Shown here: piece by piece, positions 27,231 through 37,800 of the stretch
Numbering within the stretch: position 1 is the first letter of the stretch
Layout of the letters: every line of letters starts with the position of its first letter
Assembly (NCBI RefSeq): GCF_001447995.1
Contig: NZ_LDPE01000004.1
Location: forward strand, 62,001 to 126,000
DNA: 64,000 nucleotides
Reading direction: 5' to 3'
Origin: Maribacter dokdonensis DSW-8
GTDB lineage: Bacteria > Bacteroidota > Bacteroidia > Flavobacteriales > Flavobacteriaceae
Position numbers and translations under genes: made by a program
The notes under the pieces: model-generated
The model's database searches: none
Seen by the model: the letters and a program-made list of their open reading frames with translations, nothing else
What the model was told of the DNA's origin: nothing

Positions 27231-30200
27231 ATGCTTAAGGTCTTTAGAAAAATATGTTTGAAACCAGTAAGGATAACAAAGCCACTTTTGGTGATTTTTG
27301 GGTTGTTCTTTTCCTTTACAGTAGAGGCACAGGAAAACTTCTATTTTGATCATATTGGTACAGATGATGGTCTTTCGCAAAGTGATGTGAATTGTATATA
27401 TCAAGATTCCTATGGCTTCATGTGGTTTGGTACACACGATGGATTAAATAGATATGATGGATATTCTTTCTCCGTTTTTAAACCTGATCAAAAAAGCACG
27501 AACATAAACAGTAACCTTATTTACGCCATGACTGGTGATGATAATGGAAATCTGTGGATTGGTAGTACCGGTGATGGTCTATTTTATTATGATAAAAAGA
27601 AAGAAACTTTTAGGCAGTTTAAATATAATAAAGAAGACGACCATAGTATTTCTAGTAATTACATAACACGTCTATATATTGATAGCAAAAATAGACTGTG
27701 GATAGCCACTAAGGAAGATGTCAACATGGTTGACCTCTCGGTATCTGTGGATAGTGTAAAGTTTGAAAAGTTCAAGTTTGTAATCAAGGACACCGATGAG
27801 CGACAAGATGGTAGTGTAATCAATTCTATATATGAAAATTCTGATGGCGAGATACTTTTGGGCGGTCATTTAGGTATATATCAGCTAAAACTAGATGCTG
27901 GCGGTAAATCTTATTTTAAACTGATTAGTGATGAAATCGGTTTTGGTACAGAATCGGTAGGTGTAATAGCACAAGACAGATATAACAAATATATTGTTGG
28001 TACAGGGCAGGGGTTGTTTGTCCAAAATAATGATAAGGATCAAAAATTTATAAAAATCAGAGAAGGAAACTTTACGTCTTTAGCTTTTGATGATATGAAC
28101 CACATTTGGGCCGGTACTGATAACGGGCTGTTGTACTTTGATAATTCTTCTAGCTTAAAGCAACCCCAGTTAATAAAAACCTTCAGCTATAAGCCAGAAG
28201 ATAAAAATAGCATTAGCAAAAATATTATTACCTCTTTGTTCATAGATAGAACAGGTATTTTATGGGTAGGTACCAATGGTGGCGGAGTAAACAAGTTTGA
28301 TCCAAACAGAAAAAAGTTTAAACACGTAAAGCGCAATTTAAAAGAGAACAGTCTTAGTTATGATAAAATAAGATCAATTTTTGAAGATAGTAACGGTACA
28401 TTTTGGGTAGGTACAGAGGGTGGTGGTTTAAATAAAGGTGAATCTGATAAAGAGAAATATGCCGCATTTACTTCAACTAATGAATTAAGAAAAGTTTTTG
28501 CCCTTGAAGAGATTACCATAAAAAATAGAAAATTTCTTTTGGCGGGCGGTCAAAGTCATCCGTACTTGTTTAAAATAGATATTACAAATCCTAAAAACTA
28601 CACTCCTAAAATTACTAAACTAGAAGGTATTCACAGAAGTGTATTCAGTCTCTTGAACGATTCTCAAGATAATTTATGGATAGGTACTTATTCAGGCGGT
28701 TTATACCGCTGGATTAAAGACGTGGATGGAAATTATTCAAAGCAGAATTTTAAGGAAAATACCAATGATGTTAACTCCTTGGCCAACAATATTGTAAGAA
28801 ATATTTATGAAGATAGTAAGGGGAATATGTGGATCGCAACGGGCGATGGACTTAGTCAGCTAACAATTACCGAAAAATATAAAGAGGATCCAAAATTCAA
28901 GAATTACAAAAAGGATGAAGAGGATCCAAATTCATTAAGCCACAATTATATTTTATCACTTTTTGAAAATAGAAAAGGAGAGCTTTGGATAGGTACATTT
29001 GGTGGTGGATTAAATAAACTTATACCAGGGGAAAATGGTGAAGAAGCGACGTTCAAAAACTATAGTATAGCCCAAGGTTTGCCTAATAATGTAATAAAGG
29101 CAATTTTAGAAGATGAACAAGGTCATTTATGGGTTTCTACCAATAAAGGACTGTCCATGTTTGATACTGAACAAGAAATCTTTAAGAATTTTGATGTTTC
29201 GGACGGCTTGCAGGATAGTGAGTTTCAAGAATTGGCCTCTTTAAAAAGAAAGGATGGTGAATTGGTTTTTGGCGGCATCAACGGTTTTAACGCATTTTAT
29301 CCAAGGGAAATAAATGATAACAAAACAGCACCGGAAACGGTAGTTACCAAACTATCTATTTTCAACGAAGAGGTAGCTGTAGGCGAAGAAATAAACGGTA
29401 GGGTTTTATTAGAAGAAAATATATCCGAGGTAAAGGATATTACTTTAGATTATAGCGAGAATAGCTTTTCATTTGAATTTTCTTCCTTACATTTTTCTGC
29501 ACCAATAAAGAACCAATACGCATATAAGTTAGAAGGTTTTGATAATGATTGGGTATATGCAAGTTCGGACAAAAGGTTTGCTACTTATACTAACATTGAA
29601 CCTGGTAATTATACCTTAAAGGTAAAATCATCCAATAACGATGGCCTTTGGGATAATACACCGTACACCTTACAATTAACTGTTAGACCGCCTATTTACA
29701 GAACTACGGTGGCATATATTATTTATGGCCTTTTACTATTGCTTCTTTTGGCCGGTTTATGGAGGTTTACCATAATTAGTAATACCAAAAAACATCAACT
29801 GGAACTGGAACACTTGGAGAAAGAGAAAAACGATGAACTGCAAACTTTAAAGCTTGATTTTTTCACCAATATTTCGCACGAGTTCAAGACCCCGCTTACT
29901 TTGATCAAAGCTCCTTTAGAGTATTTGTTAAGCAGTAAGGAAGAAATTGGGGCATCTAATCTGAAAGAGCAATATCAATTAATGCATAAGAACACCAACT
30001 ACCTTTTAAGGTTGGTGAACCAATTGTTAGATTTTAGAAAGATCAACCAAGGTAAGATGTCACTTGTTGTTAGGCATACGGATATTGTATTTTTTATAAA
30101 GGAAGTGGCGGAGCCCTTTCAGTTATTGGCATTTAAAAAATCGGTCAAGTTCAACATTGTCTCAAGTCAAGAACATTTTAAAACTTGGTTCGATCATAAT

Positions 30201-31457
30201 GCATTGGAAAAGGTGATAAACAATCTTCTGTCCAACGCCTTCAAATTTACTCCTGAGGGTGGTGAGATCATAGTAGAAATCGATATTGACAAAAATGGAC
30301 CTACAGAAAAAGAAAATGTTATCATTAAAGTAAAGGATAACGGACTGGGTATTTCAGATGTTAAGAAGAATATCATTTTTGAGAAGTATTATACGGAGAA
30401 AGAGAACGAAAAAGTAAACTCCAAAGGTGTTGGTATAGGTCTTGCGTTTACCAAAAGTTTGGTAGAGTTGCACTTAGGCAGTATTTCCGTTGAAAATAAT
30501 GAAGGTGGAGGGTCTTGTTTTACAGTGACCTTACCAACGGATAAACAAGCATACGAAAATGCGGAAGATATCAGCTGTAAAGAAATAACGGATAACGATT
30601 ATTTGGTAAGATCTTCTGAGGCCGAGTCCTTGGCAATAGATTTGAATGATGAACTAGAAGATTACAATTTATCTAAGGTTAGATCTAAAAACCCCGTATT
30701 GCTTATTGTAGATGATAATCCAGATATCATACAGTTCATAAAACAGGTCATGGGTAAAACCTACACGGTCTTTGAAGCCAATAATGGTGAACGTGGTATG
30801 GAGATAGCTAAAAAAGTGTTGCCCAATATTATAATCACGGATGTAGTTATGCCGGTTATGGGCGGTATTGAGTTCTGTGAAATGATAAAAACAACCAATA
30901 TTACCAGTCATATTCCGGTAATAATGTTGACTGCCAAGACTTCGCAAGAGAGTGAGATAGAAGGTTTATCACACGGAGCAGATGCCTATTTAAAGAAACC
31001 GTTCAATGTACAGGTATTAGAGCTTAAAGTAGCCAATATTCTTAAAGATAGGGAAGAGTTGCGTAAAAGATTCAAGAAAGAAATTACGTTACAGCCTAAA
31101 GAAGTTACCGTAACCTCATTAGATGAAAAGTTTTTGCAGCAAGCGGTTGAAACGGTAGAGAAACATATGATGAATACTGATTTTAATGTAGAGATGTTGG
31201 TAAAGGAAATGGGGCATAGTAGAAGTAATCTTTACCTAAAGTTCAAGGAGCTTACCGGTTTGTCTTCAAGTGAGTTCATAAGGAATATTCGATTAAAACG
31301 AGCCATTCAACTTCTGGACAATAGTGATTTTTCCGTAAAGGAAATTATGTTCAGAACGGGGTTCAATACCGCCTCCTATTTTTCTAAATGTTTTAAAAAA
31401 GAATTTGGTGTAGTACCTAGTGAATACATTAAGAAAACAAAAGTGGAACAAGATTAA
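27231..31457 (+). CDS. Hybrid two-component system regulator (HTCS)
   Basis: The start is set at the ATG at 27231, which best places a signal segment (hydrophobic LLVIFGLFFSF, then VEAQ); upstream ATG 27189 and TTG 27183 are in frame. The product has 1408 aa. Domains in order: periplasmic double beta-propeller of Reg_prop repeats (NxLWIGTxxGGLN-type, about 35-735), Y_Y_Y domain, one membrane helix (about 825-848), histidine kinase with His883 (ISHEFKTPL), ATPase domain, receiver with Asp1204 (ITDVVMP), and a C-terminal AraC-type DNA-binding domain (about 1310-1405). Such proteins bind oligosaccharide in the periplasm and switch on their PUL. It lies 17 bases before a sulfatase, so it appears to be transcribed with it. 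Confidence 0.95.
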   Translation: MLKVFRKICLKPVRITKPLLVIFGLFFSFTVEAQENFYFDHIGTDDGLSQSDVNCIYQDSYGFMWFGTHDGLNRYDGYSFSVFKPDQKSTNINSNLIYAMTGDDNGNLWIGSTGDGLFYYDKKKETFRQFKYNKEDDHSISSNYITRLYIDSKNRLWIATKEDVNMVDLSVSVDSVKFEKFKFVIKDTDERQDGSVINSIYENSDGEILLGGHLGIYQLKLDAGGKSYFKLISDEIGFGTESVGVIAQDRYNKYIVGTGQGLFVQNNDKDQKFIKIREGNFTSLAFDDMNHIWAGTDNGLLYFDNSSSLKQPQLIKTFSYKPEDKNSISKNIITSLFIDRTGILWVGTNGGGVNKFDPNRKKFKHVKRNLKENSLSYDKIRSIFEDSNGTFWVGTEGGGLNKGESDKEKYAAFTSTNELRKVFALEEITIKNRKFLLAGGQSHPYLFKIDITNPKNYTPKITKLEGIHRSVFSLLNDSQDNLWIGTYSGGLYRWIKDVDGNYSKQNFKENTNDVNSLANNIVRNIYEDSKGNMWIATGDGLSQLTITEKYKEDPKFKNYKKDEEDPNSLSHNYILSLFENRKGELWIGTFGGGLNKLIPGENGEEATFKNYSIAQGLPNNVIKAILEDEQGHLWVSTNKGLSMFDTEQEIFKNFDVSDGLQDSEFQELASLKRKDGELVFGGINGFNAFYPREINDNKTAPETVVTKLSIFNEEVAVGEEINGRVLLEENISEVKDITLDYSENSFSFEFSSLHFSAPIKNQYAYKLEGFDNDWVYASSDKRFATYTNIEPGNYTLKVKSSNNDGLWDNTPYTLQLTVRPPIYRTTVAYIIYGLLLLLLLAGLWRFTIISNTKKHQLELEHLEKEKNDELQTLKLDFFTNISHEFKTPLTLIKAPLEYLLSSKEEIGASNLKEQYQLMHKNTNYLLRLVNQLLDFRKINQGKMSLVVRHTDIVFFIKEVAEPFQLLAFKKSVKFNIVSSQEHFKTWFDHNALEKVINNLLSNAFKFTPEGGEIIVEIDIDKNGPTEKENVIIKVKDNGLGISDVKKNIIFEKYYTEKENEKVNSKGVGIGLAFTKSLVELHLGSISVENNEGGGSCFTVTLPTDKQAYENAEDISCKEITDNDYLVRSSEAESLAIDLNDELEDYNLSKVRSKNPVLLIVDDNPDIIQFIKQVMGKTYTVFEANNGERGMEIAKKVLPNIIITDVVMPVMGGIEFCEMIKTTNITSHIPVIMLTAKTSQESEIEGLSHGADAYLKKPFNVQVLELKVANILKDREELRKRFKKEITLQPKEVTVTSLDEKFLQQAVETVEKHMMNTDFNVEMLVKEMGHSRSNLYLKFKELTGLSSSEFIRNIRLKRAIQLLDNSDFSVKEIMFRTGFNTASYFSKCFKKEFGVVPSEYIKKTKVEQD

Positions 31458-31474
31458 TTCGCCTTTAACCAAAT

Positions 31475-33292
31475 ATGAAACTCGGTAACAACCTATTTTT
31501 TAAATTTTCTGTATTGGTATTGATATTCAGTTCTTGTAAGGATAGGAATACGGTTGATGAGAAAAAAGCGAACGATTTTGAACGACCTAATGTTATTTTT
31601 ATAATCACAGATGATCAAGGCTATGGAGACGTAGGTTTTCATGGTAATACAATTATAAAAACGCCCAATATTGATGCTTTAGCGGCGAAGTCTACCGAGT
31701 TGACTAACTTTCATGTAGGTACAACCTGTGCGCCCTCTAGGGCGGGATTAATGACAGGTAGAAATAGTAATAGAAACAATGCTTGGCATACCATTGGGGG
31801 CTGCTCTATTTTAAATGAAGAGGAGCAAACCATGTCAGAGGTTTTTCAAGAAAATGGGTATGCAACTGCAATGTTCGGCAAATGGCATTTAGGGGATAAT
31901 TACCCGTTTAGACCGCATGATCGAGGTTTTGATAACGCATTATATCACGGCGGCGGTGGTGTAGGACAAACTCCGGATTTTTGGAATAATGATTATTTTG
32001 ATGATACTTATTTTAGAAACGGTATTCCAGAAAAGTTTAAAGGTTATTGTACAGATGTTTGGTTCAATGAAACTATAAAATATATTGAAGATCAAGCGGA
32101 TAAACCTTTTTTTGCATATTTAGCTTTAAATGCGCCTCATGGTCCATTTAACGTACCGCAAGAGTATTTAGATATGTATGCAGATGCAAATCTTACCGAT
32201 ACCCAAAAACGGTTTTATGGTATGATCAGTAATGTGGATGATAACATAGGTAAGCTTTTAAAATATCTAGAAACATCTGGAAAGCTGGAAAATACAATTT
32301 TAGTATTTACGACGGATAATGGCACTGCTGCCGGCATTGGTAAAAAAAATGGATTGACTACGGGTTATAATGCAAATCTCAGAGGAACCAAAAGTAGCCC
32401 GTATGAGGGTGGTCATAGGGTGCCGTTCTTAATTCATTGGCCCAAGGGAAATATAACTTCAAAGAACCAAAAGAAAAGTAACGATTTGGTGGCACATGTA
32501 GACATCTTGCCCACTTTTGCCGCGTTATGCAAATTAGAATATACACCTAAGAACTATTTAGATGGTACCGACGTCTCCCAAGTATTCCAATCAAATACAA
32601 AATTGGAAGATCGTATGTTAGTGGTAGATACCCAACGTTTACAATGGCCCAAAAAAGATAGAAATAGTTGTGTAATGCAAGGAGCGTGGCGCTTGGTAAA
32701 TGGTGATGAACTCTATAATATAGAAACTGACATAAGTCAAACAGAGAACCTTAGTGATAAGTTTCCTGAGCGGGTAAAAAATATGCAGGCATTTTATGAT
32801 GAATGGTGGAAAAGTACGGAGGCGGATATGCATTATGCAAGCATTCCTTTAAACACGCCAAACAATGAAAACGTGTTGCTTACCGTTCATGATTTACATT
32901 CAGAGGATCCAATACCGTGGAATCAAGATTTGATACGGAAGGGTGAGCAACAGCCAAAGGGGTATTATTTAATAAAAATTACAGAACCGGGAAACTATCA
33001 ATTCGATTTGTACCGATATCCACCAGAATCTAACTTCGCTATAAACGACACTGTAAAAGAAATAGCCTCTAAACCCAATTGGAACGGACTAGCAAAAGGT
33101 ATAGGGATAAAGGTAGTTGGTGGTCAAATTAAATTAAATGACCTTGTTTTTAAGCAAGACGGAAATGCATCGGAAAGTCATGTCTCCGTTACCGGTAGGT
33201 TAGAGAACGGAACGTATAGGTTGGCTGCCAGTTTTATTACTCCAGATACATCAGAATTCCCAGCATTTTATGTAAATATTACCAAATTATGA
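31475..33292 (+). CDS. S1 sulfatase, lipoprotein (CAPSR), with C-terminal beta domain
   Basis: The product has 605 aa with a lipobox at Cys21 (FSSC). Asp46-Asp47 and TTDNG supply metal ligands, Cys85 in C-A-P-S-R is the formylglycine site, and GKWHLGDNYPFRPHDRGFD follows. From about residue 465 an added domain carries HDLHSEDPIPWNQDLIR and a GNYQFDLYRYPPE strand, mirroring the extra domain of the sulfatase at 12908; the two are paralogs, here with CAPSR instead of CAPTR. Its last codons overlap the next sulfatase start in an ATGA arrangement (33289-33292), showing translational coupling. It is probably in one transcript with the HTCS regulator. Confidence 0.93.
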   Translation: MKLGNNLFFKFSVLVLIFSSCKDRNTVDEKKANDFERPNVIFIITDDQGYGDVGFHGNTIIKTPNIDALAAKSTELTNFHVGTTCAPSRAGLMTGRNSNRNNAWHTIGGCSILNEEEQTMSEVFQENGYATAMFGKWHLGDNYPFRPHDRGFDNALYHGGGGVGQTPDFWNNDYFDDTYFRNGIPEKFKGYCTDVWFNETIKYIEDQADKPFFAYLALNAPHGPFNVPQEYLDMYADANLTDTQKRFYGMISNVDDNIGKLLKYLETSGKLENTILVFTTDNGTAAGIGKKNGLTTGYNANLRGTKSSPYEGGHRVPFLIHWPKGNITSKNQKKSNDLVAHVDILPTFAALCKLEYTPKNYLDGTDVSQVFQSNTKLEDRMLVVDTQRLQWPKKDRNSCVMQGAWRLVNGDELYNIETDISQTENLSDKFPERVKNMQAFYDEWWKSTEADMHYASIPLNTPNNENVLLTVHDLHSEDPIPWNQDLIRKGEQQPKGYYLIKITEPGNYQFDLYRYPPESNFAINDTVKEIASKPNWNGLAKGIGIKVVGGQIKLNDLVFKQDGNASESHVSVTGRLENGTYRLAASFITPDTSEFPAFYVNITKL

Positions 33293-34809
33293 AAAAGCGT
33301 TTACTTATATTATTAGGGGTCATAAGTTGTTTTATTGCATGTAAAGAACAAGAGAAAACACAGAAGAAAGAAAAACCGAATTTCATTTTTTTATTTGCTG
33401 ATGATTACACATATGATGCTATATACGCTTTAGGCAATGCAGAAATAAAAACGCCTAATTTGGATCGTTTGGTCACAACGGGAACCACGTTTACCCATGC
33501 TTACAATATGGGCGCGTGGAATGGTGCTGTATGTGTAGCTTCAAGATCAATGATAATATCTGGCTTAAGTGTTTGGGATGCACAAAAGAAGTATGAAGCC
33601 TGGAAGAAAGACCAAGACTTGGAACATACTTGGGGGCAATATATGAAAGCTGCGGGTTACGAAACCTATATGGGAGGCAAATGGCATGTTACCGCCAAGA
33701 CTCAGAAAGTATTTGACTATGTAAAAAATGAAAGACCAGGTATGCCCAAAGATCGGTGGGACCATGCTGCTATGGTAAAAACTTTTGCAGAGTTGCCTAA
33801 AGATATCAATCCGGCAACGGTGATGCCTTTGGGATACAATAGACCAAAGGATGAAAAGGATACCTTGTGGAATCCTGCAGACCCAACACATGGTGGTTAT
33901 TGGGAGGGCGGTACACATTGGAGCGAGGTCGTTAAAAACGATGCAGTTGCGTTTTTAGATGAGACCAAAGACCGAGAGAAGCCTGTTTTTATGTATTTGG
34001 CTTTTAATGCGCCACACGACCCTAGGCAAGCACCTCAAGAATTTTTGGACATGTATCCTTTAGAGCAAATTTCGCTTCCAAAAAATTGGCAAGAAGTTTA
34101 CCCAGATAGAGTAGGTATAGATAATGATTACCAATTGAGAGATGAGGCTTTGGCCCCATTTCCAAGAACAGCCTATGCCACCAAAAAACACATTCAAGAA
34201 TATTATGCATTAATTACGCATTTAGACCAACAACTTGGGGAAATTTGGAAAAAAGTAGAAGAAACTTTAGATCCTAAGAATACATATATAGTTTTTACTG
34301 CCGATCACGGTTTGGCCATAGGCAAACATGGGCTAATAGGCAAGCAAAGTTTGTTCGATCATAGTATACGTGCACCTTTTATAATTTGCGGACCGGATAT
34401 ACCTAAAGACAAAAAGGTAAATACTGACATCTATATTCAAGATGCTATGGCCACTGCGCTAGATTTAGCAGGGGCGCCAGCAAAAGAAAAGGTGTTCTTT
34501 AATAGCATATTACCACTGGTTAAGGGCACACAAAAAAGTAGTAATTACCCGTCAATTTATGGGTCATATGTTAATTCGCAGCGAATGATCAGAAAAGATG
34601 GATTTAAATTGTTGGTATACCCAAAGTTGAACAAACTATTACTTTTTAGCATGGAAGAAGACCCAGATGAAATGAAGGATTTAGCAACCAAAACAGAATA
34701 TAAAGCAAAGGTGGAAGAGCTTTTTGGAGAATTGCAACAGTTACAAATGAAGATGAAAGATTCGTTAGATTTATCAGCCACTTACGCCAAGTTTAAATCA
34801 AAAATATAA
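33289..34809 (+). CDS. S1 sulfatase, lipoprotein, variant active-site motif CVASR
   Basis: The product has 506 aa with a lipobox at Cys18 (FIAC). Metal ligands are Asp38-Asp39 (FADDY) and ADHG; GKHGLIGKQSLFDH follows. The modified Cys is Cys82, in C-V-A-S-R, with Ala where nearly all others have Pro. The formylglycine-generating enzyme tolerates Ala there, so the enzyme is likely active. The active-site surroundings (MGAWNGAVC) and the HGLxGKQ block match the sulfatase at 1672, its closest relative in the window. It starts inside the previous stop codon and ends 6 bases before the FG-GAP protein. Confidence 0.92.
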   Translation: MKKRLLILLGVISCFIACKEQEKTQKKEKPNFIFLFADDYTYDAIYALGNAEIKTPNLDRLVTTGTTFTHAYNMGAWNGAVCVASRSMIISGLSVWDAQKKYEAWKKDQDLEHTWGQYMKAAGYETYMGGKWHVTAKTQKVFDYVKNERPGMPKDRWDHAAMVKTFAELPKDINPATVMPLGYNRPKDEKDTLWNPADPTHGGYWEGGTHWSEVVKNDAVAFLDETKDREKPVFMYLAFNAPHDPRQAPQEFLDMYPLEQISLPKNWQEVYPDRVGIDNDYQLRDEALAPFPRTAYATKKHIQEYYALITHLDQQLGEIWKKVEETLDPKNTYIVFTADHGLAIGKHGLIGKQSLFDHSIRAPFIICGPDIPKDKKVNTDIYIQDAMATALDLAGAPAKEKVFFNSILPLVKGTQKSSNYPSIYGSYVNSQRMIRKDGFKLLVYPKLNKLLLFSMEEDPDEMKDLATKTEYKAKVEELFGELQQLQMKMKDSLDLSATYAKFKSKI

Positions 34810-34815
34810 CGCTAG

Positions 34816-37800
34816 ATGTTGAAGTTTAATTGGAGATATGGGTGCATAGTTCTACTGGCAGTATTATTATTTGCTTGTAAAGGAAAGGTAGAGGAGAAAC
34901 GATTTACGTTGATATCTGAAAAGCAATCTAATATAGATTTCAATAATAAGATTTGGGAGACAGAAGAAATGCATTATTTCTCATTTCCTTATTTATACAT
35001 TGGTGCAGGTGTTGGGGTAGGAGATTTTAACAATGATGGCTTGGAAGATATTTTCTTTTCGGGTAACCTAGTGCCTTCCAAGCTCTATTTGAATAAAGGG
35101 GGCTTTATTTTTGAAGATATTACAGAGGTGGCCGGGATTACTGGTGATTCGTGGGACAATGGAGTTTCTATTGTTGACATTAATCAAGATGGATGGTTGG
35201 ATATTTATGTTTCCGTTGGTGGATTCACCACTGAAAACAAAAGAAAAAACAAGCTGTATGTTAACAATGGGGATGCTACCTTTACTGAGCAAGCAACTGA
35301 TTATGGCATTGCCGACAGTGGTTTTTCTACGCAAGCGGCCTTTTTAGATTATGATAAGGATGGTGACTTGGATCTGTACTTGTTAACACATGCCAAGGAG
35401 AATACAGATCAAGTAGAAAAGCTTTATACCTTAAAAGATGGGTCGGGTCCCAGTACTGATAAATTATATAGAAATAACGGTATTGGTCCAGACGGTCATC
35501 CCGTTTTTAAAAATGTATCGGCAAGTGCAGGTATTTTAACAGAAGGATATGGTCTTGGAGTAGCCGTTGCCGACATCAATAAAGATGGATGGCCCGATAT
35601 TTATGTGGCCAACGATTTTTTAGCTAGTGATCTATTGTACATCAACAATCAAGATGGTACGTTTTCAGATCAATTGTCATCTTATTTTAGTCATACCGCC
35701 CGTAATAGTATGGGAATAGAAATGGCTGATTTTACGAATAATGGATTGCTTGATATTTTTGTTTTGGATATGCTTCCCGAGTCAAATGAGCGCCAAAAAA
35801 CCATGACGGCAAACATGAATCCACAACACTTTAAAGAAACTATAAAAAAAGGATTTCAGCCACAGTTTATTCGTAATGTGTTGCAATTGAACAGAGGTGA
35901 GGGTACTGATGGTAAGCCAATATATAGCGAAGTTGGTCGCTTGGCAGGTTTGCATGAAACCGATTGGAGTTGGGCTCCCTTGGCAGCGGATTTTGATAAT
36001 GATGGATCTAAAGATTTATATATTACGAATGGTTTCAGAAGAAATATAACCGACCATGATTTTCAAGATTATTCTAGTCAGCAACATATTTTTCAAAAGG
36101 GAACGGGTAAAATGCGCGAAGCAAAGGTTGTGAAGCGAATTTTAGACTTAGATAGTATATACTTGCCCAACTACATGTTTAAAAATGAGGGCGAATTAAA
36201 ATTTGAAAATAAAGTGAAAGATTGGGGCTTTGACAAGGCTTCTTTAAGTAACGGTGCAGCCTATGCCGATTTTGACAATGATGGTGATTTGGATTTGGTG
36301 GTTAATAACATCAATGCCCCTGCATTTTTATATCGTAACAATTCAAATAATAACCATTACCTACAATTAGACGTAATAGGTAAAGAAAATAATAAGAATG
36401 CATATGGTGCACAAGTAGGATTGCATTTTAAAGATGGTACAGTGGCGTATCAAGAAAAAAATCCGGTTAAGGGATACATGTCTAGTTCTCAGCAAAAATT
36501 ACATTTTGGCTTGTCAAAGAATAAAGAGTTGCAAAAAGTATCTATTACATGGCCAGATGGAATTTCAGGTGAATTTTCTCCGGAACGTTTAGATACTATT
36601 TATCGCATTGATTCATCAACAATAGAATTGGTTAACGCAAAAGAAAAAAATATGGGTTCTACCTTATTGACATCTTTCATGTTAAACCATACCCACGTAG
36701 AAAACAGGGGAAACGATTTTATCCATGAGCCCCTACTTTTACATCAGTTCGATTATAATGGCCCTTCAACTGCCGTTGCGGATTGTAACGGAGACGGTTT
36801 AGACGATATTTTTATTGGTGGTAGCCGGGGTAATTCAGGACAATTATTGTTTCAACAAAATGATGGTACTTTCATCGCTAAGCCTTTAGCCGAACAGCCT
36901 ATTTATGAAGATGGAGGAGCATTGTTCTTTGATGCCGATACAGATGGCGACTTGGATCTTTATATAGTAAGTGGAGGCAGTGCGGTAAAATACTTTGATA
37001 AAGGGCATTATCAAGACAGGTTGTACTTAAATGATGGAAAGGGCAATTTTAAATATAACCCCGATGCATTACCACCAATCTTGGCAAGTGGTTCTTGTGC
37101 AGTGGCCACTGATTTTGATGGGGATGGTGATTTGGATTTGTTTGTAGGTGGTAGGGTTACACCAGGGAGTTTTCCAATTGCCCCAAAAAGTTATTTATTA
37201 CGTAATGATGCGGGTACATTTACAGATGTAACCTTACAATGGGCGCCAGAACTATCGGAAATCGGTATGGTTACCTCAGCAATTTTTACTGATGTAGATA
37301 ATGATGCTGAAATGGATTTGTTAGTGGTAGGTGAGTTTATGTCTATTACATTTTTTAAAAAGAAAGATGGAAAATTAATAAAAACTCCAATTTCACCTTC
37401 CATTGATTCTGCTAAAGGTTGGTGGAATAGTATCGTTGGGGGCGATTTCGATAATGATGGCGATACCGACTATGTCGTAGGTAACCTGGGCAACAACCAT
37501 GCTTACAAAGTCACCAAGGAAAAACCGCTACGTATTTATGCGAATGATTTTGATAGTAATGGCAGTGTTGATGCCATAGCTACAAGATTTATCCGTGATA
37601 AAGAAGTAAGTATAGCACCTAGAAATTTATTAGCTACACAGTTAAATAGTGTAAAAGGGGTGTTTAGAAGTTATAAGGAATTTGCAGAATCTAGTACTCA
37701 AGATTTATTGCGGGTGTTAGACACTACTTCTATGCAAATTTTGGAAGCCAACGAATTTACCTCAATGTATCTGGAAAATACAGGAGATGGTAAGTTAGAA

